Positions 25,586 to 33,877 of a stretch of 51,763 nucleotides of DNA are shown one piece after another (within the stretch, counting starts at the first letter, position 1; each line of letters begins with the position of its first letter). The stretch covers positions 1 to 51,763 of the forward strand of contig NZ_QXED01000020.1 of NCBI RefSeq assembly GCF_003583365.1, in the 5' to 3' direction. The DNA comes from Fibrisoma montanum (GTDB lineage Bacteria; Bacteroidota; Bacteroidia; Cytophagales; Spirosomataceae). Position numbers and translations under genes: made by a program. The notes under the pieces are model-generated. The model had not been told where the DNA came from. It saw only the letters and a program-made list of their open reading frames with translations, and did no database searches.

Positions 25586-26431
25586 TTAGTCACCTCCGTA
25601 AGTCGGCGCATAGGTTTCGGCGGCATAGCGTTGTTTCAGCAGGTGGAGCATCGATACGTTGATGTCCCACTGGCTGGCGATCGGCATGTTCGTGAACGGG
25701 ATGGTGGGCAAATAAGGCGCCGGCCCGAACTCGGTGTTGATGGTGAGTTGTTCCACCCCTTCGGCCCGCCGACGGGCCACGATGGCGTCCCACCAGCTCA
25801 GGTGCACGTCGAGGGCCGCTTTCCATTCCGGCAGGCGCGGGTCGGTTACCTGTGGCCCCTGCGAATGACCTACCCGCGAGTGGATGTGATACGCCCGCTC
25901 ACAGGCCAGCGCCACCGCTTCGGGCTGCTGCTCCAGCAGTGACTCGGATACGCAGCACCAGTGCGAAAAATCGGCGGTAATCTTCAGGCTGGGCAGCCGG
26001 TCGAAATAGTCCCGGGCCACGTGGGCCGCAAACAGCGCCTTGTTGCGGTGAGTCTCATGGTAAACGGGTATGCCGGTGGCCGCTTCCCTATCGGCGGCTA
26101 GTCCGAACAAGCGGGCATTCTGCTCCGGCGTAAAGTAATCCTTACCGGTCTGCGCATTGATCAGCACAGGCCGGGCCGACGCCAGGTGGGTAAGGTACCG
26201 TTCATACTGACGGGCGTGCTGGTCAAAATCCCGGTCGAACGACTGGTAATACTGACCGATCAGCAGCAGGTCTGACCCGGCCAGCGCGTCGAGCATCTCG
26301 GCCCGCTCCGCTTCCGAAAACGGTACTTCGGCTTCCACGCCGTCGTATCCGGCGGCTTTCACCTGCCGGCAGAAAACCGGCCAGGACAGGGCTTCACTTC
26401 CCCAGCGGGGACAAAAAAATCGAATCGTCAT
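25586..26431 (-). CDS. Sugar phosphate isomerase/epimerase-like TIM barrel (cytoplasmic)
   Basis: This protein of 281 residues belongs to the xylose-isomerase-like TIM-barrel family but has no signal peptide, unlike the Tat-exported relative at 15947. Metal-ligand candidates are Glu in Y-H-E-T-H-R-N, Asp and His in I-T-A-D-F-S-H-W, His in Y-H-I-H-S-R-V-G and Glu in T-I-N-T-E-F-G-P. The start M-T-I-R-F-F-C-P-R-W-G is directly on the first barrel strand. It is downstream of a PhyH-family gene on the same strand with a 170-base gap, so they may be co-regulated. The exact substrate is unknown. Confidence 0.8.
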   Translation of the reverse strand: MTIRFFCPRWGSEALSWPVFCRQVKAAGYDGVEAEVPFSEAERAEMLDALAGSDLLLIGQYYQSFDRDFDQHARQYERYLTHLASARPVLINAQTGKDYFTPEQNARLFGLAADREAATGIPVYHETHRNKALFAAHVARDYFDRLPSLKITADFSHWCCVSESLLEQQPEAVALACERAYHIHSRVGHSQGPQVTDPRLPEWKAALDVHLSWWDAIVARRRAEGVEQLTINTEFGPAPYLPTIPFTNMPIASQWDINVSMLHLLKQRYAAETYAPTYGGD

Positions 26432-26603
26432 TGGTTAAACCAGCGTGATGGGCGTAGGACCGGATAGCAGACACCGGACTGACTACGAATTGATTGGCCG
26501 TCAAATATAAGCCAGCATTGGTCGTCGGCAGCCAACTATCCGGTATAATCGGAAAATGACCGGTTCAGGTTACGCACTCGTCCGTTCGCAGTCCGGGCAA
26601 TTG

Positions 26604-27428
26604 CTACTGAACATTAAGGGTAATTTCCTCTTCTTTGGCGAGGAAGTCAGCCACCGAGAGCTTCTGCACTCCGCTCGCCAGTAAAGCCTCGTCGGGCACA
26701 ACGCTGATCGGCGTGATGCAGGACAGGTGTTTCTCCCGGAACGGTACGTTGTAGCTCAGGTTATACGCCGAAATGATCGACCAGCGGGGCTTATCGGACC
26801 GGTTGGCATCGGAGCGGTGGAGCAGGTTCGCGTGAAAGAACAGCACATCGCCCGGCTGCAGCGTGACGTACACCAGCTCACTGTGCTTCCTCGCTTCTTC
26901 CACAAACGCCTGATCGGCCCCCTGCTGCTCACCGACAAAGGTGTGCTCAAACCGCTGCATTCTGTGCGTACCCGGCAGCACCTGCAAACACCCGTTTTCG
27001 ACGGTTGCTTCGGTCAGGGCTACCATCACCGAGATCATCGCTTCGGGGTAGAGGAAGCCGTTCTTGTACCAGTAGCCATAATCCTGATGCCACTCCCAGG
27101 CTCCGCCCGTGTGCGGTTCTTTCTGCATCACCTTCGAGTGAAAGTGACAAACGTCGCCTGCGGGCCCGAGCAGCGTCCGGACGGCGTTGACCAGCCGCTC
27201 CGAGCGTGACATGAGCCCGAACGAATCATTGCCGGGCGTGAACCAGAGCGTCAGTTTAGTGGCCCGGCCCTCGGTGTCGGTCAGGTCCATCGAGTGCCCC
27301 GTTACGGTGTCGTCGGTGGCTAATCCGTACAACACATCAATCTCTTCGGGGCTGAAGAGCCCGCGTTTGATGAGGTAACCGTCCTGTTGATAAGCCGCTT
27401 TCTCGGCCGATGTGATGTTTTTTTCCAT
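26604..27428 (-). CDS. Phytanoyl-CoA dioxygenase (PhyH) family oxygenase
   Basis: This is an Fe(II)/2-oxoglutarate-dependent dioxygenase-like protein of 274 residues. The iron triad is visible: His114 and Asp116 in W-H-Q-D and His204 in L-L-H-R-S. An Arg in R-W-S-I (Arg215) is placed to bind 2-oxoglutarate. It has no signal peptide, so it acts in the cytoplasm. In Bacteroidota such genes often sit beside AraC regulators and sugar isomerases, as here (divergent AraC gene from 27593, isomerase-like gene on the left). The substrate is likely a small organic compound and cannot be deduced. Confidence 0.88.
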   Translation of the reverse strand: MEKNITSAEKAAYQQDGYLIKRGLFSPEEIDVLYGLATDDTVTGHSMDLTDTEGRATKLTLWFTPGNDSFGLMSRSERLVNAVRTLLGPAGDVCHFHSKVMQKEPHTGGAWEWHQDYGYWYKNGFLYPEAMISVMVALTEATVENGCLQVLPGTHRMQRFEHTFVGEQQGADQAFVEEARKHSELVYVTLQPGDVLFFHANLLHRSDANRSDKPRWSIISAYNLSYNVPFREKHLSCITPISVVPDEALLASGVQKLSVADFLAKEEEITLNVQ

Positions 27429-27522
27429 GGTAAAGGATGCCGCAGCGGGCGTTCAGGGTGACAATGTGTTCTTGCTGAATACTATACAAAGGAAACCACA
27501 CCGGCCGAGCAGTACCACCGCT

Positions 27523-27550
27523 TTTGTCGCAACTTTATCCGTTATATTTA
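27523..27550 (+). promoter_or_regulatory. Candidate Bacteroidota-type promoter for the AraC gene
   Basis: TTTG (27523-27526) and TATATTTA (27543-27550) resemble the -33 TTTG and -7 TAnnTTTG elements of Bacteroidota, about 40 bases upstream of the AraC start. The spacing of 16 is shorter than the usual 19-21, so the call is weak. Confidence 0.3.
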
Positions 27551-27592
27551 GCTTATTATTCATTCTGGCGGACTAATCGCTACAGATAGCGC

Positions 27593-28456
27593 ATGAAAAC
27601 CCTTATCCAGAAACTGCCGCTGAACCACGCATCGTCGTTTGTAGCCCGGACGTACCAGACGCCGTACTTCGAAACGCCCTGGCACCAGCACACCGAAATC
27701 GAACTGGCTTTAATCCGCGAGAGCGAGGGTACGGCGTTTATCGGCGATGCGCTGATTGAGTATCACCCTGACGATGTATACCTGCTCGGCGAAAACCTGC
27801 CGCACTGGTTTCGGAAGGCCGACACCAGCGCTGTCGGCAGTTCCATGGTGGTGCATTTTACGAAAGACTTCTGGGGACGGGCGTTTCTGGACTTACCCGA
27901 GCTGAACGCCATCAAAACCCTGCTGGAGGTTTCTGTGCAGGGCCTGCGGCTGCGGGGAGAACTTCGTTGGCGGGTAGCCGGACAGCTACGTATCATTGAG
28001 CAGCAGCAGGGGTTTACGCAGTTGGCAACCCTACTGGACTGCCTGCACCTGATCAGCCAGTCGGGGGAGTACACGCGCATTAATCAGTCGCCGGTGCTGA
28101 CGTATTCAACCACCGACCAGGCCCAGATTCATACGGTGCTGGAATACACGATGACTCATTTCCAGCAGAAGATTCGCCTAGACGAGGTCGCTGCACTGAC
28201 TCACCGCAGTGTTTCGGCGTTCTGTCAATACTTTCGGAAAAGTACGAAGAAGAGCTACGTGCAGTTTCTGACCGAAATCCGGCTGGCGCACGCCTGCAAA
28301 CTGCTGACGACCACCAGCCTGCCCGTAACGCAGATCTGTTTCGACAGTGGTTTTCACAACTGGGCCAATTTCAGCAAGCACTTCAAACAGCAGCTTGGCA
28401 TGGCCCCCAGTCAGTATCGACGGCAATACAGCGCCCCCCAACTGCCTGAAGGGTAA
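27593..28456 (+). CDS. AraC-family regulator with N-terminal cupin domain
   Basis: This transcription regulator of 287 residues has a ligand-binding cupin (about 10-120, W-H-Q-H-T-E-I-E-L and N-L-P-H-W-F) and a C-terminal pair of helix-turn-helix motifs (about 183-283). The second HTH has T-Q-I-C-F-D-S-G-F-H-N-W-A-N-F-S-K-H-F-K. It is a paralogue in architecture of the regulator at 35965. It is divergent from the PhyH gene with 164 bases between, so it most likely controls that gene and perhaps the isomerase-like gene beyond it. Its 3' end is 5 bases from that of the FG-GAP gene. Confidence 0.9.
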   Translation: MKTLIQKLPLNHASSFVARTYQTPYFETPWHQHTEIELALIRESEGTAFIGDALIEYHPDDVYLLGENLPHWFRKADTSAVGSSMVVHFTKDFWGRAFLDLPELNAIKTLLEVSVQGLRLRGELRWRVAGQLRIIEQQQGFTQLATLLDCLHLISQSGEYTRINQSPVLTYSTTDQAQIHTVLEYTMTHFQQKIRLDEVAALTHRSVSAFCQYFRKSTKKSYVQFLTEIRLAHACKLLTTTSLPVTQICFDSGFHNWANFSKHFKQQLGMAPSQYRRQYSAPQLPEG

Positions 28457-28461
28457 GCCAG

Positions 28462-29724
28462 TCACTTCATCCGGTTCTCGAACAGGTAAACGCCGTTCTT
28501 GTTTGCTACGACGATATCCGTTTTTCCGTCGCGGTTCATGTCCTGCGCCACGATGTTGAGACCCACCCCGGAATCGTTGTCGATGACATGTTCTTTGTAA
28601 TACGGGGCTTTGCCCGGCGTAAACTCAAACCACATCAGAATTGGCGGATCGCTGTCGCCGGGGTCGTTCCCGTTGTGGGCCAGAAAACGCTTGCCGGTGA
28701 TCATGTCCCGGCGTCCGTCGCCGTTCAGATCGACCATCATCGTAGCGTGGGTCTGCGACGTGGTGTTGCTCATCAGGTGCGTCCGGAAGTTGATGTTCCC
28801 CTGCTCATCGGTCACCTGCTCGTGCCACCAGACGCCCAACGCGTGCGCCGATGCACTGACGACATCGTTTTTCCCGTCGCCGTTTACGTCCAGCACCTGC
28901 ATGTGCGAACAGGGTTCGCCCAGGTTGGCCGGGTGAAACGCCCAGTTGCCCCCTGTTTTGTCGGCGGTTCCCTGAAACCAGCCTTCCCGGATCACGACGT
29001 CGCTGAAGCCGTCTTTGTTGATGTCGCCGTAGCCGATACCGTGGGAGAACATCTCCGTACCGGGCACATTCGGCTTACTCAGGGCGAAGCGTTTCCACTC
29101 CGTTTCGCCGGGTTTCGACGGGGCCTTCAGCCAGACAATCTGCTTCCGGGCTTTGTCGGCGCACAGGATATCGAGCCGACCATCGCCGTCGATATCCACA
29201 AAATTCGGCGACTCGTTGGCGATACCGACCGAATCGGCCAGGATGTGCTTTGTCCACGCGCCCGCTGCTTTGCCTTTCGGGTTTTCGAACCAGAAACCCG
29301 GCTTGCCAGGATAGTCGATGATAACCACATCGTCCCACCCGTTCTGATCGACGTCCATACCCATGCTCAGGAACGTATTGCTGTACTCCTTGCGCGGATC
29401 GAACGTACGCGACGGGGCCATTTCGTGGCGGGTCCAGTTGGGCGCTTCAAACCAGTAATAACCAGCCACGATGTCGAGCCGGCCATCTTTGTTCAGATCG
29501 ACCACGGCCGCGCCTTCCGACAGGAAATCGCCGGTTAGCTTCGTTTTCTTGAAGTCGTTTGTCGGCACGAAGGGTTTCGCCGGCGCCCGTTCGCTTGTTC
29601 CCGCTTTTTCAGCTTGCTGCTGCCGTACTTTAAGCAGGGTTTTGTCCTGGCTGTAGGCAGTGGCGATACAGCCCAAAGCCAGCAGGCCGCTTACCACATG
29701 CCGGTTCACTACGTTGATTTTCAT
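28462..29724 (-). CDS. Secreted FG-GAP/VCBS repeat protein
   Basis: This exported protein of 420 residues is made of FG-GAP (VCBS) repeats forming a beta propeller. A signal peptide (MKINVVNRHVVSGLLALGCI) ends near A-Y-S-Q. Calcium-binding loops of the form D-x-N-x-D-G-x-x-D recur: D-L-N-K-D-G-R-L-D, D-I-D-G-D-G-R-L-D, D-I-N-K-D-G-F-S-D, D-V-N-G-D-G-K-N-D, D-L-N-G-D-G-R-R-D and D-M-N-R-D-G-K-T-D. It lies just downstream of the cupredoxin-dehydrogenase gene on the same strand, separated by a perfect palindrome. It probably works with that protein in the periplasm or at the surface. No catalytic residues are recognised. Confidence 0.88.
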   Translation of the reverse strand: MKINVVNRHVVSGLLALGCIATAYSQDKTLLKVRQQQAEKAGTSERAPAKPFVPTNDFKKTKLTGDFLSEGAAVVDLNKDGRLDIVAGYYWFEAPNWTRHEMAPSRTFDPRKEYSNTFLSMGMDVDQNGWDDVVIIDYPGKPGFWFENPKGKAAGAWTKHILADSVGIANESPNFVDIDGDGRLDILCADKARKQIVWLKAPSKPGETEWKRFALSKPNVPGTEMFSHGIGYGDINKDGFSDVVIREGWFQGTADKTGGNWAFHPANLGEPCSHMQVLDVNGDGKNDVVSASAHALGVWWHEQVTDEQGNINFRTHLMSNTTSQTHATMMVDLNGDGRRDMITGKRFLAHNGNDPGDSDPPILMWFEFTPGKAPYYKEHVIDNDSGVGLNIVAQDMNRDGKTDIVVANKNGVYLFENRMK

Positions 29725-29749
29725 AGCTCTGATTACCGATTACGTTTAC

Positions 29750-29779
29750 CCCTGAAGAACGGTCGACCGTTCTTCAGGG
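29750..29779. promoter_or_regulatory. Perfect 30-bp palindrome between two operon genes
   Basis: CCCTGAAGAACGGTC is followed directly by its exact reverse complement, giving a 30-bp loop-free palindrome. It lies between the stop of the cupredoxin-dehydrogenase gene and the start of the FG-GAP gene, with no T run. It may form an mRNA hairpin that sets the ratio of the two products, or a cruciform. Confidence 0.65.
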
Positions 29780-29793
29780 ATTGGGGGTGTTCT

Positions 29794-32664
29794 TTACTCG
29801 CCCAGCACTTTGGCAAGCACCATCTGAATTTCGTGGTTCTCGTGCGAATGGTTCAGCTTACCGACACGCTCGTTCAGTTCCTTCAGCAGCTTCTTGGCGT
29901 CGTCTGTACCAATGGCCGCCACGCGCTGAATGGTGTACGGCAGGTGCTTCGGCATCTTTGACTTCTGGGCGAGAGCCAACGCCCGCTTCATGTCAATAGC
30001 GGCCAGCGGTTCGGCCGCATACCACAACATGAGCGGCAGGTTATGGTCATCCTTGTTTTCTACCTTCTGGACGAGGGCATCCAGTACGTCCCACCGCTGC
30101 GCCGGATCGATCCGTTGCATGGCAGAGGTCAGGTACAGCCGCACCAGCGCCGACCGGTCGGTCGAAGCCAGTTCGGTGAAGCGTTTCAGGGTCTCCGGCG
30201 ATACGGTTCGGTCTTCCGCCAGCAGTTGGATGGCCCAGCTTCTGACGTATTCACTCTCATCCGACAACAGCGCGGCCAGTTCCTTCTCGGTCAGGCCCTG
30301 CGTGACATGCAGTGCCCAGAGCGCCCGAAGTTTGCGGGTGGCATCGGGGTTCTTGGCCAGGATGTCTTTCAGCGCTTTATGTACTTTTTTATTCGGTCCG
30401 CGTTCCTGCAAAAGGGTTCGGGCCTGCCGCACGTACCACTCGTTGGGATGGAGCTGGTAGTTGACCAGGTCCATATCCGACGCCCTGGACAGATCCACCT
30501 GCACCCACTTGTCGTTGTCGTGCGTGATTTTGAAAATACGGCCCATCGTTTTGTTATGCACATCCGGATTCGGGCTGTGGCACTGGTTTTTGTCGTACCA
30601 GTCAATGGCCCAGACCGAGCCGCTGGCGTCGTACTTCATGTTCAGCCACTGCGACCACGAATCGTTCATGGCCAGAAAATCGGGCTTGTGCGTAACGGTG
30701 TAGCCCGAACCCTCCCGAACCGGATGGTCCTGGTTCAGCCTGGCCCCGTTGATGTTATTCATGAAAATATCGTTGCGGTACTCCTGCGGCCAGCTATTAC
30801 CGAGGTAAATCATAGCACCCGCGTGGGCATGTCCGCCCCCCGCCGACGCCGACCGGAAGTTACCCGCGTGAGGGCCCCGCTCCCCGACCCAGTGCCGGTG
30901 GTCGGCGTGGGTTTTGATGTCATCGTAGGTGTAGGGGTTGAAGTGGTTGCCGGCCTGCCGCTGGTAGCGCCCACCCTGAATCATGTGGTACATGTGCGGA
31001 ATCACGCAGGCCGTAATGAACGCGTGGCCGTAGTCGTTGAAGTCGAGCCCCCACGGATTACTGGTTCCTTCAGCAAAGAGTTCAAACTGCTTCGTAGTCG
31101 GGTGGTAGCGCCAGACACCGGCGTTAAGTTTGGTCCGTTCCGAATCCGGGGCGCCCGGTTTGCCTACGTTGGAGTGGGTAAAGACGCCGTGAGTACCATA
31201 CAGCCAGCCGTCGGGTCCCCAGCGGAGGCTGTTCAGGGTTTCGTGGGTATCGTCGGTCCCCCAGCCGTCGAGGAGTTTCTGGGGTGGGCCGAGGGGTTTA
31301 TCGTTTTTGAAATCGGCGGGAACGAACAGCAGATACGGAGCCGCTCCAAGCCATACGCCCCCCATCCCAACTTCAATACCACTGACGAGGTTTAGCCCTT
31401 CCATAAACACCTTGCGCTTGTCGAGCGTACCGTCGCCGTTGGTGTCTTCAAGGATAAGAATGCGGTCGCGGCCCTGCCCTTCGGGTGCCGGAACGGGGTA
31501 CGTATGGCCTTCAACGACCCAAAGCCGGCCGCGGGCGTCGGTCGTGAAACAGATCGGACGAACGACATCCGGCTCGGCGGCTGCGAGGGTAACCTTGAAG
31601 CCTTTGGGCGGAGTCATGGCTTTGGCCGCTTCCACGCCCGACAGGCCGGCGTTGAGCACCGGATCGAGGGGAGGCAGGATGATAATGTCTTCCCGTTTCA
31701 GCTCGTTGGGGAAGTTCGGGCGGGTCGGGTAAAAGCGAAAATCATCGAAATTGATGTGCGCCCATTTATCGTTGGGGATGTACGGAATCTGCGAAATCCC
31801 GGTCTCGTTATCGATGATCCGGATAAATATCTCCTGATTCAGATAGGGTTGCAGATCCACTACGGCCGGCTGCAGGGTAGCCCGCCCCTGCCCGGTGATG
31901 GTGTAGATAACGGTGTTGGTCCCGGCCTGCACCAGTTCGACCCGGGTGTCCTGCAAGGCCCCACCCGATACGTTAAAGGCGGCAAAGGGTTGTGTTACGG
32001 GAAACGGCGCTGAGGTCAACGTTCCGGTAAGTGTATAGTTGGCCGTTCCGCCACTGCTCAGAAAATGCTTCCCCTCGAAGCCGATCGTCATGTCTTTTTC
32101 ATGCACCGGCGACGGGTCCTGAGTAACGAGCGGTTTGGCAAACGCATCGCCCGTCGCTGTCCAGTCGGTCAGGTTGCCCGTCTCAAAATTAAGGTTCAGC
32201 GGCTGTCCGTTTTTCATCGGCAGTTGTCCGGCAACGGTAGCGTTGGAAATGACGCCGTCCACTACCTCAACGCTGCCGACCATACCGGCCGCCCGGTGAC
32301 CCGGCACCGAACAGAAATACGTATCATTTTTATCGGCGGTGAAGCTGATTGTGGTTTTACTGCCTTTCTCCTGCAGCGTCTTGCTTTTGATGCCCAGCTT
32401 TTCCAGCACAATGTCGTGCGTCATGGTTTCGCCGTTGGTGACCGTAATGCGGACCCGGTCGCCTTTGTTGACCTTCAGCGTTGGGTTGCGGGCACCGTTC
32501 GGGGCAAAATACCCCAGCATAGTTGCCTCCAGGGCGTACTCCCGGTCTACCTTGTCGGTAGTCTGCCCGGTTTTGGCCGCTTTGGCATTCTGAGCCGCGC
32601 AGTCGGGAGCGGGGAAAAGCCAGACAACAGCAAGGAAGGTTATGATTGAAGGTAATCTATTCAT
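29794..32664 (-). CDS. Cupredoxin-fused TIGR02604-type dehydrogenase-like protein
   Basis: This secreted protein has about 956 residues from the ATG at 32664, which begins a signal peptide (MNRLPSIITFLAVVWLFPAP). After it comes a blue-copper (plastocyanin-like) domain with all four ligands: His83 in M-T-H-D-I, Cys118 and His123 in Y-F-C-S-V-P-G-H, and Met128. A beta-sandwich follows (about 155-325), then the TIGR02604 propeller (about 365-700) with D-T-N-G-D-G-T-L-D and a histidine-rich H-A-D-H-R-H-W-V-G segment, and HEAT-like repeats at the C-terminus. There is no C-x-x-C-H heme site. The copper domain takes the place where relatives carry cytochrome c. It probably oxidises a sugar or related compound and passes electrons to copper; the reaction is not proven. 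Confidence 0.85.
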   Translation of the reverse strand: MNRLPSIITFLAVVWLFPAPDCAAQNAKAAKTGQTTDKVDREYALEATMLGYFAPNGARNPTLKVNKGDRVRITVTNGETMTHDIVLEKLGIKSKTLQEKGSKTTISFTADKNDTYFCSVPGHRAAGMVGSVEVVDGVISNATVAGQLPMKNGQPLNLNFETGNLTDWTATGDAFAKPLVTQDPSPVHEKDMTIGFEGKHFLSSGGTANYTLTGTLTSAPFPVTQPFAAFNVSGGALQDTRVELVQAGTNTVIYTITGQGRATLQPAVVDLQPYLNQEIFIRIIDNETGISQIPYIPNDKWAHINFDDFRFYPTRPNFPNELKREDIIILPPLDPVLNAGLSGVEAAKAMTPPKGFKVTLAAAEPDVVRPICFTTDARGRLWVVEGHTYPVPAPEGQGRDRILILEDTNGDGTLDKRKVFMEGLNLVSGIEVGMGGVWLGAAPYLLFVPADFKNDKPLGPPQKLLDGWGTDDTHETLNSLRWGPDGWLYGTHGVFTHSNVGKPGAPDSERTKLNAGVWRYHPTTKQFELFAEGTSNPWGLDFNDYGHAFITACVIPHMYHMIQGGRYQRQAGNHFNPYTYDDIKTHADHRHWVGERGPHAGNFRSASAGGGHAHAGAMIYLGNSWPQEYRNDIFMNNINGARLNQDHPVREGSGYTVTHKPDFLAMNDSWSQWLNMKYDASGSVWAIDWYDKNQCHSPNPDVHNKTMGRIFKITHDNDKWVQVDLSRASDMDLVNYQLHPNEWYVRQARTLLQERGPNKKVHKALKDILAKNPDATRKLRALWALHVTQGLTEKELAALLSDESEYVRSWAIQLLAEDRTVSPETLKRFTELASTDRSALVRLYLTSAMQRIDPAQRWDVLDALVQKVENKDDHNLPLMLWYAAEPLAAIDMKRALALAQKSKMPKHLPYTIQRVAAIGTDDAKKLLKELNERVGKLNHSHENHEIQMVLAKVLGE

Positions 32665-32808
32665 AATCGAAGGGCTTACTTCGTACAATTTGACTAAAAA
32701 ATTCAACAAAATTACAATCTATTCTGGTTTTAACCACAATCCTGCGCTGGCAGGCGTCCGTAATCGTTTGCCGTTATCCACACGGCAACTGGGCGAATTT
32801 GCTACTGG

Positions 32809-33573
32809 CTAATCAAATGTCAGCGTCAGATACCGACAGGCCACGGCTCCGCGGTTTTGAACGGTATGACCTACCCCAGACGCCAGGAACACCACATCTC
32901 CCTGCCTGGCCGGTTGTGCCACGCCGTCAATACGGGGGGTTACGACCTTATCCAGCACGATCAGCAGCTCAGTTTCCGGATGCGTGTGGGCGGGGTGGCT
33001 CGACTCGCCGGGGCCAAGCACCGTCACGGCTAACCGCATACGTTTGGCCATCAGCGTAGGTCCCTCAAACAATACGTCGTCACCCCGCTCCGCCGAGGTA
33101 GACACTGGTTTAGGGGCGTCAACCCAGACCGATTGGCCCATCAGCCGATACAGATCGAGATCGGGCACTTCGTTGGAGGTCAGCCGGATCTGGTAATACG
33201 TGAGCGGCTGCGGAGTTTTGTTTTCCAGCTTAAAGAAGTCGCCGGGCATGACCAGGACGATACGGCCGGGACCCAGCTCCCGTTGTTCCTGCCCAAGGGT
33301 AACGGTCAGACGCCCTTCCTTGACAACCAGAATAGCCTCCTCGTCCAGCTGCTGGTCGGGCTGCGCGGGGTGATTGGCCCCCAGCGTAATGGCCTGAACT
33401 GTTACGTTCGAGAAACCGTGGGTCTCCCCTTCCAGCAGCGTGCGCTCTTCATACCCGGCTGCTTTCCGAAGTACCGGTGCTTTATCCCACGCCAATACGG
33501 CCGGGGCAAGGGCTTGACCGAAACCTGAACAGGGAACAACTACGATGAGCCAGAAAAGCAGGCAAAATCTCAT
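32809..33573 (-). CDS. Secreted two-cupin protein
   Basis: This protein of 254 residues has a signal peptide (MRFCLLFWLIVVVPCSGFGQ) and two cupin domains (about 55-125 and 180-252). The second has the metal-binding set H-P-A-H-T-H-P-E-T-E and a later G-H-T; the first keeps Glu but has few histidines. The arrangement resembles (S)-ureidoglycine aminohydrolase-type bicupins, but export and context argue against purine breakdown. It is upstream of the cupredoxin-dehydrogenase gene on the same strand with 144 bases between. A sugar-binding or isomerising role is possible but unproven. Confidence 0.8.
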   Translation of the reverse strand: MRFCLLFWLIVVVPCSGFGQALAPAVLAWDKAPVLRKAAGYEERTLLEGETHGFSNVTVQAITLGANHPAQPDQQLDEEAILVVKEGRLTVTLGQEQRELGPGRIVLVMPGDFFKLENKTPQPLTYYQIRLTSNEVPDLDLYRLMGQSVWVDAPKPVSTSAERGDDVLFEGPTLMAKRMRLAVTVLGPGESSHPAHTHPETELLIVLDKVVTPRIDGVAQPARQGDVVFLASGVGHTVQNRGAVACRYLTLTFD

Positions 33574-33701
33574 GAAGGCGACGTAAACAGCGATTAGTCT
33601 ATAAAGGCGGGATGCTGTGCAACCTAACCGGTATATTCTTGATGGATTTGCTGGCGTCGGATTCCGGCTTCACCAGTATCGGTAACTGAGCTGGATCAGC
33701 C

Positions 33702-33738
33702 ACAAAAAAAAGCCCCAGCACCTGGTTAGGGCTGGGGC
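33702..33738 (-). terminator. Rho-independent terminator after the GH20 gene; only clear signal in 33574-33877
   Basis: On the minus strand GCCCCAGC pairs with GCTGGGGC and is followed by a run of eight T. It ends transcription from the GH20 gene, 140 bases past its stop codon. The remaining gap bases on the bicupin side hold that gene's promoter region but no motif I can name. Confidence 0.85.
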
Positions 33739-33877
33739 AAATCGGGCAATATGCATGCATAACGCGCCGACGGGTGTTTTATTGTGTAGTCTGAAACTAA
33801 ATCGGTACTATTTTACAAACTTTTTTTACCCGAACCATCAGTACACACAACCGACAGACGTCGACTCGACCAGTCAT

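Noticed and set aside
32809-33573. Two-cupin protein as ureidoglycine aminohydrolase
   Set aside because: It has a signal peptide and no purine-degradation neighbours, and its first cupin lacks most metal ligands.
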